Positions 32,652-44,462 of a stretch of 64,000 bases of DNA are shown here, piece by piece (the stretch's first letter is position 1; every line of letters starts with the position of its first letter). The notes under the pieces were generated by a model. That model saw only the letters and a program-made list of their open reading frames with translations, was not told the DNA's origin and did not search any database. This DNA comes from Vishniacozyma victoriae (taxonomy: Eukaryota; Basidiomycota; Tremellomycetes; Tremellales; Bulleribasidiaceae). Made by a program: the position numbers and the translations under genes. Location: positions 434,001 through 498,000 of the forward strand of contig JADPYG010000090.1 of the NCBI GenBank assembly GCA_017654735.1. Reading direction: 5' to 3'.

Positions 32652-33853
32652 TCAGAGGTTCTGGACGATCCGATCAATCTCTTCCTGGAACTCTCCTCGG
32701 ATAAAGTATCCATTCTCCTCGGTGTATCCTATTTGTCAACGACTACGTCACAGGGACAGACATACGATTGAAGTGGGAAGCCAAATTGGAGTCGATGGGT
32801 ACGAGCCTAACGACAAGTCGTTCGTCCTATCATCAGCGTCACTCTGATCGGGGCTTACAGCTTCTGGCTTGGGGGTAGGAATCACACCCTTCTCAAGACC
32901 GTGGACTGCGACTCTGAAGAAATGTCGGAGTTGGCCCATCCCACTATCTGATCAGCTTACTCCAGAGGAATGACCAGAGGAAATGCGTGATTCCCTCTTC
33001 TTTCTGCCAGTGATTGGAAATGGTAATTGTCACATTCTCACCTATTCATTAGGTCCCTTCGAGAACAGGGGACATACTGGACACGACACCCCCTTCTTCC
33101 TCCAACTCTCGTAAGGCGGCGGCACTACTGGTCAACATCCCTCGCGAGGTGAGGTGAGTTGAAGTGAGGTGAGGACCTACATTGGAGTCTCCTGTCGACC
33201 ACATGGGAGATGATCCATCATCCCATCTGGGAAAGCTTATGTCAGTCAGAAAACGAGTGGGGACGTACTAATGACGACTCTTCCGGACTCTGCTCGCCAT
33301 TCCTCGAGGTAGAGGAGGGCTTGGGTTCCGTCTGGATAATGAATGTGGGGTTGAATGATTGCTCCTTCCCATCAGCCCTGCGAAAACTGGGTTCTTACCT
33401 CCTGGAAAGACACCGTGTTGCCAAGTTTCCATCTCCCTTGATACCTGCCATCAGCTTTCACGCTCACCGGAGAACTACAACAGGGTGGAACGGACTTACG
33501 ATCTCCCCGGTAGTCTTATTCCTAAACCTGACTCTGACAACCTTCAAATACTTCATACCCCTCAATTCAACAGTTTCCTCCAATACCTGCTCCCAATCTT
33601 CATTACCCCATAACGAATCAGGCGCACCATCCTTCTTGATCACTTTATCCCTGTGATGGTGGGAGTAACCCGTTACGTCCCCTTTCTCGTTGAGGACAGG
33701 GAGTTGATGGTGTTGCATTCCTAGGATATGATGTGGGGTTTCAGCGACTTGTTGGAAATGCAGGAGGGAGCCTTTGTGATGTTCTGGCCAAGGTGGGAAG
33801 GGGGCTTTGGCGACAGGGGTGGGATTAGGAATGGGGTCAGTGGTGTATGTCAT
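32652..33853 (-). CDS. Nudix hydrolase, ADP-sugar pyrophosphatase-like (copy A)
   Basis: About eight short exons. The start at 33853 gives MTYTTDPIPNPTPVAKAPFP. The product reads GMKYLKVVRVRFRNKTTGEI, then SREMETWQHGVFPGGAII, HYPDGTQALLYLEEWR, TFPDGMMDHL and the Nudix element ETPIAAALRELEEEGGV. Next come NVTITISNHW and MGQLRHFFRVAVHGLEKGV, and the end is EIDRIVQNL. The order and the REL-x-EE-x-G core match the YSA1/NUDT5 branch that cleaves ADP-ribose and related sugars. The segment between GMMD and the first Nudix Glu is about five residues longer than in the consensus. It is a tandem partner of the gene at 34367, in the same orientation. One intron (around the ITHFLW exon) is uncertain. Confidence 0.75.
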
Positions 33854-34366
33854 TGTGAGTGCAAGTGTTAATATACGTGAGAGTCTCGATCCAATTTGGT
33901 GATGGGAGGTGGAATACGAATAAGTATATAGAAGAGATAGAGGGGCAGATGCGGTGCTTATATGCTGATGATTCACAAGACCTCCATTGATTCGAGAACG
34001 ATGAATGGATTCCAACTCCCAAACAAATCCTCGGTACTGATGTCCTTTGATTCGCGGGAGCCTCGCCGAGAAAAGACGCACGTTTCTTCTCATTGCTGGC
34101 TCAACAAGAGTGCTGGCGACTCGTCTTACTTGGTACCGGATGAGATGCCTTTTGCTCGATAGCGCTTACGCTCGACGACCCCGGTGGAGCATGAAGCTTG
34201 TGGGCATCGTGTCCTGGCCTACTCGATACATCGTAGGTATATCTGGTACCCCTTACGAATGTAATATACTCATACACGGATCAATATGAATGCATATGGG
34301 TTATGAAGGTAAATGGCAAGGGTCAAGATGTCAGACGCGGTCACAAATGGGCAGAAAAAGAGTGAA
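33854..34366. other. gap between the two Nudix genes
   Basis: This 513-bp stretch between the tandem copies is the upstream region of copy A and the 3' flank of copy B. No additional exon or repeat is clear. Confidence 0.4.
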
Positions 34367-35604
34367 TCAAGAATTGGCCGCAATCCAATCTAACTCCTCC
34401 TTCATTTCAGCTCCGATGATATATCCATTCTTCTCGGTATATCCTACTCATCAGCCACTGGTACTCTTATGCTTGCACTGGACAGGACAGAAGTGGACAT
34501 ACGTGAGAAATAATGTTTAAGGAGATGATCAATAGGGACCACCTTGACGATGATTCTCTCGTCCTATCGCCAGTCAGCCACCAAGTCGGTCATACAGAGA
34601 GGACTTGTGACTCACATCTTCAAGATCAGGTTCCGGCATGATACCCTTTTCGAGACCGTAGATTGCAACTCGGAAGATGTGTCGATCTTGGCCCATATCT
34701 CTACTCGATCAGTACAGCGATGAAGGGGGGACATACGAGATCAAGCCGTCTTTCCGCCACTGGTCCAGCAAAGTGATCTTGACTTTTTCATCTGTAATGT
34801 CAATACTGGTAGGAGATTCGGGACGAGAGAACTTACTTGACCCAACACCACTTTCCTCTCTTAGTTCTCGTAAGGCTGATACCCTGCTCGTTAGCTTCGT
34901 TCATCAAAAAGGGAGGGGACTGACAATGGTTTCTCGGGTTTACCATCAGCACCGAAATCCATCATACCTCCAGGGAAGCCTTTTATTAGCCCACCTCTCA
35001 CTGGCCTCACAGGTAAGGAAGGTGAGGGAAGTAGGCGTACCAATTGAAATCTTGTTTGTTTCTGTGCGCCATTCTTCAAGGTAGAGTAGTGCTCTTGATC
35101 CATCTGGGTAATGAATGTGTGGTATACAGCTCACGCCTTTCAATCAATACGGTACTCGAGTCAAATTCAGTATGGACATACCACCAGGGAAGACCGAGGG
35201 TTGCCAAGTCACGTTTTCCCTCGATTCCTGCCTATTAGCCATTCACACCGTGCGTATCCAGAAAGACGATATCCAGAAAAACGACGTACGATCACTCCAG
35301 TGGCTATGTGACGATAGTGAACTCTAACCACTCGTTTGTATTTCAATCCCCCCAAGTCCTCCGGATCACTCAATACCCTCTCCCAATCCTCATTCCCTTT
35401 CAACGGGGGAGGGCAATTGGGCTTGGGCTTCACAACATCGTAATCATGATGAGTGATCTTCCCCTCGGTCCCATTCTCTTTAAGGGTGGTCAAGGTGAAA
35501 TGCTGGAGACTGAGTGTGTGAAAGTCGGTCTCCTTGAGTTGCTCCAATTTGGTAAGAAGGGGTTTGGAGTTGGTTGGCCAAGGTGGGAATGGGTCTGTTC
35601 GCAT
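34367..35604 (-). CDS. Nudix hydrolase, ADP-sugar pyrophosphatase-like (copy B)
   Basis: About eight short exons. The start at 35604 gives MRTDPFPPWPTNSKPLLTKL. It shares its plan with copy A: GNEDWERVLSDPEDLGGLKY, VVRVHYRHIATGVI, ENVTWQPSVFPG, HYPDGSRALLYLEEWR, GFPGGMMDFGADGKPE and KPLVSALRELREESGV. The Nudix consensus G-x5-E-x7-REL-x-EE-x-G is complete here, reading from the second Gly of the loop (GADGKPE). The C-terminal part has DQWRKDGLIS, DRHIFRVAIYGLEKGIMPEP and ends ELDWIAANS. ADP-ribose or a related nucleoside diphosphate sugar is the likely substrate. The copies clearly arose by tandem duplication but have diverged strongly, so they may differ in substrate. Confidence 0.78.
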
Positions 35605-35980
35605 TTTGATTGAGTTTTTGTCTGTTATAGTGAGCAGGTAAGTTGGCCGTGAGTACGCTTTATGTAAGTACTCTGAAGTGAGATAAGAAAGAGGGAAGCG
35701 CTTGATGGGGGTAGGTATCGGTGCTGACGAACATCCTTTCATGAGAGGAGAACCACGATCGACAGCACTTATCCTTTCACTCCGTCCTTTTGACCAAGGG
35801 GCTGTCGCTATCCCATTCGCGTTGCTAGAGACCACCGCGACTACCACCCGCAGCCTTACATTGCGCGTGGCATAGATCTTCAATTCATACTCAGTCCGTC
35901 ATGTATACAGTACTACAATCTTTTTCTTTCTTCCTTCACCTTATCTCAAAACAGATCTGATATCATAAAAACAGCGACAA
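35605..35980. other. gap between Nudix copy B and the sugar transporter
   Basis: This 376-bp stretch lies upstream of copy B and past the transporter stop codon. No gene is supported. An open frame extends past the copy B start, but no conserved residues are seen in it. Confidence 0.4.
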
Positions 35981-38559
35981 CTAATGAGCCTTTTCTGGCA
36001 TCTCGCCACCAACTCCCTCAAGCTGGTAGAGGGGCTGCAATTTCGCGTCCTTCCTCCAAAACACATATCGACGGATGAACCACGGTAACCAGGTCGTCGT
36101 TTGATATTTGATAAACACAGGCATTGGGACCGCATATACGAAATCGAGTTCTTCGAGTGTTCGTCGACTGCTATCAGCTCCTTCCCCATCTCTCGAGGGG
36201 ACGATGGGACATACGCAGTTTCAGGTTGAAGGAGGAAACACATAACCCAAGCTGTTTTTGTCAGCTACGGCTCGAGTGAAGATATGAAGACTGACCTAAG
36301 AGGTTGGTTCCTGCATATAGGTAGAATGTTCCACTCGGACCCAAAGCCGAGAGGACACTAGGGAATGTCAAACCCAGGACGGCGGCCCAGAAGTTGTTCT
36401 GCTGGACTGCGAATGACATTCCTACTTCTCGGTGTGTTAGGGGGTATGATTCTGCCGCGTACCTTCTCATCAGCCTTACTTCAAGGGATAAAATGGGACA
36501 TGAACATACACGAAAGGCACAGGACCCATTCCAGGAGAGTAGAATGCAGTATAGACGTACACCGCTATTTGTCAGCTTGGTTCGACATTGTAAGACAACA
36601 AGGAGCTTACCAGCAGCAATGAGAGGTACTCGGTGGGGACTGCTGACGTCCATGTAGAACGCTGAGCCGGCCCAGAAGAGCATAATTGCCATCATGGGGA
36701 AAGTGAATAATAACAGGTTCCTTCGCCCAAAGGTATCGATGGTCCAGATTGCCGGCTACTCATCAGTCTCCCATTAACGGATCATGGAATGACATACCAG
36801 AGCAAAGATGGTGTTGACTAGACCGAAACCGAAACTGGCAAGTAAACTCTGTTGAACCGAATAACCAGCTTCAGCAAAGATTGTTGAACTGTAGAACTGC
36901 CTATTAGCCCTGTATCATCACAGTATGAGAAGGACGTACGGCCATGATATTGATACCGCAAAGTTGTTGTCCGATCATGACTGTCCACGTTGCGATATTC
37001 GCCCTCCTTAGTCGGGGTACGGTGAAGATGTCTCGGAATCGAGTAAGGTAGTTCGTTCCCTTGAATGCATCCTTCTCTTCAAGGATCTGGCAATGGGCGT
37101 AGAACTATCATCAGCACATCCCCTCACGAGGAAGAAAAAAACGTACCATATCCCTAGCAGCTTGAATCTCGGCTTTTCGGAGTCGACAGAATGATCTGAA
37201 CGCTTTCTGATATCTGTCCTTCTTCATTAACCATCGAGGTGATTCGGGAATCCACCAGACCATGAGGAGTAGGGGGACAGCGGGGACGAAGGCGGCTGCT
37301 AACATGATTCGCCAGGCGTTCTCACCGACTTGGTAGAACATTAGATTGCTGCACTAATAAGTCAGTACGAGTCATGGTCGGCCTGGCTCGGGACGTACGA
37401 AACCGAATAAGATACCGAATGCGACCCATCTACACGGTCAGTAACGGGTTTCAAGGGAGAAAGGGGACGTACAGCTGGAAAGACATGACCAGTGCTCCTC
37501 GAATCGCTGGAGGTGCCCTACATGTCAGCTCGATTGAGCAAGACTCCAAAGAGCTCACGTTTCAGCCGTCATGATAGGGATAGTAGTAATCTTCATTCCC
37601 ATACCGAAACCGAGTAAACATCGACAAATGAACAACTCCCACCAGTTCCGAGTGAATGCTTGACCGAGGACTATCATAAGTACATGAATGACGATGTTAG
37701 TAGGGGACTGAACTGACCTGGGAAAACACAGAAGAGACCAGTAAAGAAGATAGTCCCCCTTCGGCCGAGGTAGTGGTTGACCGGGTCACAGAGCATGGCC
37801 GAAACAGTTCCTACGACCAGGGAAGGTCTGATCATTAGTGATCGTACTTGGATTGGTATGAAGGACTCACGCAGAATTGACCATCCCGACGAGCCAGGTA
37901 TTATCTTGAATACCGAATTCTACTGGGAAACTGAGATTTGCCTAAGTGTTAGTCTCCCGCCGACTACCAGGCTCAAGACTGGGCTCACTCCATTGGCACC
38001 GGTGTTGTCTATCATCAGCTGAGTATCGACGGGAGGAGTAAAGCTTACCCCATCCATGAATTGCTGAACCAATTGAACAGACGAAAACGAGGTAGTACAG
38101 TGCCTTAGTTTGGCTCCATTTATCTGTATGTTAGATGCTGCGCCTGAAAGGGGATGCGGGACATACGAGTATGTTCCCTCCTGACCCAGAACTTGTCTTC
38201 GTCCGTCAATTCGGTCAATGACTCGTAATCATTCGGGTTCTGAGCTAGTACCGCAGCTCGGCGGAAGAGGTCAATCTTGTCGTTGAATCCATGTTCCGCG
38301 CAAAAGGAATCAGAGATGTTGTATAGTGACTCCCTCGATAAACCAAGGAGGGGATTTTGGATCCTGCATGTAAGTTTACATGAAGAAGAGGAAGAGAGGG
38401 TATAACGTACTTGGCAGAGACGTTTCGGTTTCTATCAGCAACTCCCACCTCGACTTGTTCAGTCTTGGAAGCGCTTTCGAAATGTTCAATCTCATGACTC
38501 TTCTTCTCACTGTACTCTATATCGGGGTACACAGTCTTGACTGGTTCTATCTCTGGCAT
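35981..38559 (-). CDS. MFS sugar transporter (SP family)
   Basis: A gene with more than ten exons, about 560 residues. The start at 38559 gives [20 protein letters not shown], a polar N-terminal tail. Membrane segments follow from [20 protein letters not shown] onward. Family signatures are visible: a loop with [11 protein letters not shown] after segment 2, [20 protein letters not shown] before the central loop, [20 protein letters not shown] and, at the end, [19 protein letters not shown]. These match sugar/proton symporters of the SP family, such as fungal hexose, xylose or quinate permeases in the plasma membrane. The substrate cannot be read from motifs alone. It diverges from the transaldolase-family gene at 39128. 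Confidence 0.88.
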
Positions 38560-39127
38560 TGTGTATGGGATATTGCGAGTGGGATGATGAGACAAAGTCG
38601 GCGATCAAGGCTTGGTATATATCCTTCCCCGGACCATCAGTTGGCTCTCCATTGGGACCTCCGCATCATGCTATTATTCCGCAGGCCGACGATTTTTTCA
38701 AGTCGATGGCGTTGGCGCGGAGTCCATAACTTGGCCCTGCGGAGAAACGTAGTCGGATGTCGGTAAAGACAGGCCAAGAGACAGGTGGAGTTGACTCTGC
38801 CCAGAGAATTCAAAGTTAGTCACTCCTGTTGAGGCCCGCGGGGTAACGTATAAGGCACAGGCTAGTCGGCTAAATACCCTTGTTCCCCCACCTAGCGGTT
38901 TGTCACCTTCGGCTTATTCTCAAGTTACCCAAGGTGGAAAGTGATGCGGAGGATGAGTGGAACATACGGAAAAAGAATGGAATAGTGCGGTATTTCGTTG
39001 GAACAACTCCGGCGAGGGGTTAGGAGCGGAGAGTAGGTGATTTAGCGGAGAGTGGGAATACTATATGTAAGCTCTCATCCTGTCCTCTGAGTTAGTATCT
39101 CCCACAACATTACTATAGCACATAAAA
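38560..39127. promoter_or_regulatory. bidirectional promoter region, transporter and transaldolase
   Basis: This 568-bp gap lies between two divergent starts. TATATA occurs at 38616, about 57 bp upstream of the transporter ATG. Several pyrimidine/purine tracts are present. The shared region makes co-regulation plausible but does not prove it. Confidence 0.45.
38616..38621 (-). promoter_or_regulatory. TATA-like element
   Basis: TATATA, a palindrome, lies 57 bp upstream of the transporter start codon at 38559, close for a core promoter. It was found by eye. Confidence 0.3.
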
Positions 39128-40384
39128 ATGACACGAGACCTTACTTTACTTGAACAGCTCGAGAACTCTGGCGTTAAAGTCGATGTCGACTCTTACCACC
39201 TTTCTTGGATCAAGGCAGTCCCTTTCACTCCCCATGATGTCACCTCCAATCAGATTGTCATTCAGCAGCAGATGCTCCTTCCTGAGAACAAGGAGATTAT
39301 CGAAAAGACTGTAAAGGAGATGAAGGATGAGGATTGGTTGGATATCCATATCGTCTTGGTGAGTCTCCGCCTAAGGCTAGAGATCTCTTGAGCTGATCGC
39401 AGACCGCACGATTCGCAAAGAATATCGTACCCCTCATCTCTGGTCGAGTGCTCGCTCAAGTCAGCCCTCGATTCGGTTATGACCAGAAGGCCGTCGAAGA
39501 TCACGCACGAGCCTATAAGAAGGCATTCAATGCTGAAGGTATCTCCGAGTACGTCATCCCCTCGAGCCTCAAAGGTCACGCTGACGGGTAGTGATCGATA
39601 CATGATCAAGATCCCCACCACGTCCGCAGGTGTGAACGCAGCCAAAAACGTCCTCCCCGACGGAATTCGATGTCTCGGTACCGCCTTGTTCTCGGTTCAC
39701 CAAGCTATCGCAGCCAGTCAGGCTGAGATGTTGGCTATCTCCCCATACTTCAACGAGACCCGGGCCCATGTCCAGGTTGAGCTTTGGCCCGATGTAGAAG
39801 ACCCAGCCACTCAGCATCCTATGGCTAATCGAATGATCCATATCCGGGATACCTACAAGAAGTTGGCCAAGGAGACTGGCAAGACTCAGCCCTTGATCAA
39901 GGCTGCTTCGTAAGTCTTCACCCTTTTGAGTGTATGGTGGCTGATGAATAGGACCATCACCGCTCGAGAGACTCTCGCTATGAAGGAACTCGGCGCAGAC
40001 CACGTTACCATCTTGGCCGGTCCACTCGAGGACATGCTCAACGCAACCCAACTCCCCCCTCCCACAAAGGGTCAGCAATGGCAAAAACGATTGTCCGAGC
40101 TCGGTAAACCAAACCTAACTTGGGCAAAGTGGGATGTCCCCGAACCAACCGCTTCCGAAGAGAGGATGAAGAAACTTGTCTCTTCCGATCCACTTGACAA
40201 GACTATGAACAAGGATTGGAAGATGGCTAGTACTGAGATTGACTACTTGGAGGGCAAGACTCTTGATGAATACAACGAGAAGGATGAGGTTACCAAGATT
40301 AGGTTGAGGGATGCGCTCGAGGTATTCACTTCTGCTGAGACTGAAACCCGGGAGGAGATTGAGAGGTTGAGGAAGGAGCTTTAG
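39128..40384 (+). CDS. transaldolase-family aldolase
   Basis: Four exons, about 365 residues. The ATG at 39128 follows CATAAAA, so A is at -3. It reads MTRDLTLLEQLENSGVKVDV, then NKEIIEKTVKEMKDEDWL, FAKNIVPLISGRVLAQVSPR, DDRYMIKIPTTSAGVNAAK, IRCLGTALFSVHQAIAASQ and ELGADHVTILAGPLEDML. The order of strand ends, with Lys in MIKIPTT and the later ATALFSxxQ pattern, matches the transaldolase / fructose-6-phosphate aldolase barrel with a Schiff-base Lys. Such enzymes move dihydroxyacetone units in the pentose phosphate pathway. It differs from the canonical TAL1 sequence pattern, so it may be a second, fungal-type transaldolase. It diverges from the sugar transporter. Confidence 0.72.
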
Positions 40385-40566
40385 AGAATGTCGAGGTATC
40401 AAACGATTGAAGTATGAGAATATGACTATGCAAACTTCTGCAGTACACCCGTTGGTAGACATGATCGTTGGCACGGTGCAGAGTATATTGTTGACTGCTG
40501 CATACTGACTGCTACGTACTTTACTATGAGTAACAAAACTTCGGCCGAAGCGTCCATTTCGATGGC

Positions 40567-41341
40567 CTACTTGCCCTCATCCTCTTTGAAGTTGAGTGAG
40601 ATACCATTGACACAATGCCTCTCATCCGTGGGCGTCTTGTATCCCTCCCCCTTGAAGACATGTCCGAGGTGACCACCGCTATTTGTCAGTTATCTGATCG
40701 ACATTTCAGGATAGCTTACCAATTAGCACAAGTAATTTCGATGCGGGTCATGAACATCGATTTGTCCTCGTGTCGGTTGACTGCTCCTGGGATGGTATCG
40801 AAGAAAGCGGGCCATCCACATCCTGATGCGCTGGTTTGTCAGCTTGAGCTGATTTCCGTGAATTGGCTGGCTTACAACTTCTGGTTCGACTTGTATAGAG
40901 GGGCATCACATCCGGCGCAAGCTTATCATCAGCTTCTGAGTTTCATGCGACAAGAAGGGTAGCTTACTGTAAACACCCTGATCCTTAGGATCCTTCTTGT
41001 CGAATGGATGAGATCCGGGTCGTTCAGTACCCTTCTGCCTCAAAATCCTGAACTACGATGTCAGTCCTGCCCCTTCGAGGCTTTGATGAACGTACCTGCT
41101 CAGGAGACAGCTGCGCCTGCCATTCGCTATCACTCTTCTGTACGCTCATATTGTCCTGATTCTGTTTCTGCTGTGGCGAAGATGAAGAACCGAAGAATGC
41201 GAAGGGTAGAGATATACCTGCTGCTCGTGCTCGAAGTGGGGATCTTGTGATTACTGATCGACTTGCTGAAATGAGTGGTCTAGCGATGAAGGGCATGCAG
41301 ATGATTGCGAATATCAAGCTGAGTAGAAGTAATGGACGCAT
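40567..41341 (-). CDS. peptide-methionine (R)-S-oxide reductase MsrB
   Basis: About five exons. The ATG at 41341 begins MRPLLLLSLIFAIICMPFIA, a hydrophobic leader that could target the protein to the secretory pathway or mitochondrion. The catalytic domain reads ILRQKGTERPGSHPFDKKDP, then YSCAGCDAPLYKSNQKF, SGCGWPAFFDTIPGAVNR, EITCANCGGHLGHVFKGEGY and TDERHCVNGISLNFKED. Two CxxC pairs (CAGC, CANC) bind structural zinc, and the Cys in RHCVN is the catalytic one. MsrB repairs the R-form of methionine sulphoxide in oxidised proteins. Domain length is usual. The leader makes this copy probably organellar or secreted; which of these cannot be settled by eye. Confidence 0.9.
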
Positions 41342-41596
41342 ACAAAGTCGTGGATACGGTGCGATCGAAGTGGAGGCCACTCAACTGACGTAACGAAGTT
41401 TAAAGGGAGGGTTTATTTAAATGGACCATCAGGTGGAGGCGATCGACGACTACTCGCAAGGGCCAGACTGAGCCCCGGTAACTTGGTTCAAGTTACCCTG
41501 ACTTGGCAATGTGAGAAACGGCCCATTACTCTATGGTCACCCAATCCAGTTCTCATGCATCATCATTCTCCCTGTCTATAGCCCATCTCCTTGTAT

Positions 41597-44167
41597 ATGA
41601 TAAATCCGATCTACAGCTTCCAGCCTCCAACACTTCGAATCAAAAGGGATGATTCAACAGCTTCCGGTTCCAAGGGTATGAACATGAGATCGATATTCAG
41701 GAACAGACGTTCCCATTCAGAGTCCGGAGAAAGCGGTCGACCTTCTAGTTCGAGCGCACGACCAGGTCCGGAAGATGCTGGACCCAGCGCAAGACCGGCT
41801 CCGATTCGAGAAGAGAGTGAAGAGAGGAGTTCAGCCATTGCGATACCGAGTCGGGATGTTCTACCGCCAGGATATCTCCCTGCTACTGCTACATCTGCAC
41901 CGATCCCATCGTATGAAGCGGCACTTGGGGAATCGAGTCAGTCGCCTAGGGCTCTATCTGGATTTATAGGGACTCGACCGCGTAGGATATCAGTATTGGC
42001 GACTTCACCGGGGAGTGATGACAGCGCGATTGCAGATGACGAGGACACCGATGAGGATGATCCACTCGTTCCCAGGATCATCAGGCCTTCGCCTGCATTA
42101 CTACTGGTCCCACTACCCACCCGTCGGGCCACATTCGCTGCGCCTGCTCGACCTCCTACCCCGACTCCGGATCAACAGACCTTACTCCAATTGCCAGTCG
42201 AAGTACCTCGCCCTCCAGCCAATGCATTACCAGCCTATTCCCCGCATCTCCTCCGGGATGAACTGAGATTGATCTCGGCGGTCCATCTGGACCGAAACCA
42301 TCCAGCAGCGGCATTCTTTAATCATGTCGCCAATTCATACAATGCCCAAGGTGGAATCCAGAGAGATCAGACGGAGGAGATGACGACTGGATCAAAGAAA
42401 TTGAAAGTGACAATGACGAGGGGAGCCGAGAGGATGAATACGAATGGGACTGGACCTATCTTTATTCGATTACCTCGTGGAGGAGATCTAGCGGGAAGGA
42501 TAGAAGTGGGCAAGGCGGATCATGCCACTCAGCTAGAGGTCTCGGTATGTGCATCGAAGTGGGTGGTGTGCTGACGAAAAGATCATAGGCCTTGTCAACA
42601 CATCTTACTATATCCGTGGACAATACACATTGATCGATACCCTACCCCTCTGTCGGCGACACCAGGTCTTGTACCCACCCTCGGCATCAACAGAGGCAGA
42701 GGACGCCACTACCGAAGCCCCTATGGTGACCGTCAGTGCCGATGGCATCGTAGCAGACTCGGTACCAGCCCAGTCAACGTCGAATGCAACTCGTCAATCC
42801 CATGCCTCAGCCGCAGCGGGCCCGTCAAGCGAGCCTTCGACAGCCCCTACAGCAGGTCAAGGGGCCAGCAAGGAAGTCACATTCATCCCTCTCGGCCAGA
42901 CATTCGAGTTCGCACTCAAGATGCCAAGCGTTCATTTCCGGGACTCGCAAGTGGAGCTTCCGCCAACCAGCTCTATCTTCCAGGTCGGGATGCAAGCTAG
43001 TGTCGAGTACGTCCTGCGGATCAAGCTTACTAGGAAGGGGTGGAGGTTGAATGAAACGTAAGAGACATTCATCGCATGAAATATCTAATGACTAGTGTCA
43101 CCGTCCCGATCATTTACGAGCCCAGATCTCATGTCAATCCCCGCCGTCTCCGGGCATTGACGACCGACGATGCCATGAACCCAGGTTGGCGAACCATCAA
43201 GCTTCACGGAGGTGACCCAGCTAAACCAGAAACTACCGCAACACCACAGCAGGGAGTCAACGCTACCCTCCTTCTTCCCTCTCCTCCAATAGTCTACATT
43301 CCATGGGGAGCCGAACCTCCTCCAATCCCTTTCCACATTCATTTCCATTCGTCCTTGACACATGCTCTAGCGACTTTCTCCGATCCTGCACAGAGCACTT
43401 TTGTGATTCGCCTGATGAGAGTTGCGACTATGCGGATTGGGGCCGAGAGGGAGATTAGGAGGATGGAAGTACCTGCCAAAGTTGAGATCTGGCAAGAGGG
43501 CGGACCGAGGATTGTTTTAGGCGAACAGCCGAAAATGACTGTTGCGTCTTTGGTGTCCAGTGTGGTCAATGGCGGGTCAGCATCGTCATCAGCTCCGAGC
43601 AGTAGTACGAATACCCGAAGACCATCGGTCGGAGGCTCAGAACGGCGGAAGTCTTTTCTTCGCCGATTATCCCTCGATAGAACACAATCACGCGAGGCAG
43701 AACCTCTTCAACGTCAACAATCGAATTTACCACCCGCAGTCCCTGTCGTACCGGAAGAGACTGAAGTCCCCGCTCAAGCAGAGGAGACGAACAACGAACC
43801 CTCTGAATCCTCCTCAGAAGCTCGACTAAGTTCTTCTTCCAACGGTCACGAAGACTCCTCTGCAACTCCACCGCCAGTAGCTCCTCTCGCTTTGTCATCG
43901 ACCGATGTCCATTTCTTAGGTCAATTGACTATTCAATTCCCCTCTTCCGGTCCTGAGCTCTTGAGGAGATTGGTGCAGAGCTTCATGACCCCCGAGATTG
44001 GTATCACATATGTCCTGGAGGTTGGGATACAACCTAATTCGGGAAGTGTCAAGGAAGCTTTCAAACATGTGTGGGGAGGTGGTTTGATCGAGGTTGTACT
44101 GGGGGCTAGGCCTGCTGATGCAGAGGAGGTAGGGGTGAATCTGAGGCCATCTGATACTCGGTCGTGA
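41597..44167 (+). CDS. arrestin-like PPxY protein (possible ART adaptor)
   Basis: Three exons, about 850 residues. The ATG at 41597 gives MINPIYSFQPPTLRIKRDDS. An N-terminal disordered region carries LPPGYLP, a PPxY motif of the kind bound by Rsp5-type ubiquitin ligases, near residue 90. Two beta-rich blocks follow: IFIRLPRGGDLAGRIEVGKA with IIGLVNTSYYIRGQYTLID, and later FALKMPSVHFRDSQVELPPT, RKGWRLNETVTVPIIYEPR, and AEPPPIPFHIHFHSSLTHAL. Intron 1 (GTATGT...GCTGACGAAAAG) joins EVS to IIGLVN. A C-terminal Ser-rich disordered region with ERRKSFLRRLSLDRTQ, and a last beta block with HFLGQLTIQFPSSGPEL, follow. The pattern suggests an alpha-arrestin scaffold for permease endocytosis. The arrestin call rests on general pattern and PPxY only. 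Confidence 0.45.
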
Positions 44168-44462
44168 TGGATATGAATGTTAGGTGCATTGTTGTTGGGG
44201 TGTACTCGTGTACTTGTAGTATTTGTAAAGTATTGGTTGTATGCATTCATTTGTGAACTCGACCCACACCAAGTCGTTTGCATCGGACATAAGGTTTTAG
44301 CCGATGACCTGATACGCCAGCGAAGGGTGCCACACTTGGAATAGTCTCGATCCTCCTCGGTAATACCCTCATAACTCCGGGTCCTTCCCGGGTGTGGTTG
44401 AATTCTTGATGATAGCGCATTGGTAGATAGGATCCTCTAACCATCAACCTATATTAGTTAAA

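Noticed and set aside
33140..33175. GAGGTGAG tandem motif
   Set aside because: Short purine repeat inside an intron of Nudix copy A; no sign of a regulatory role.
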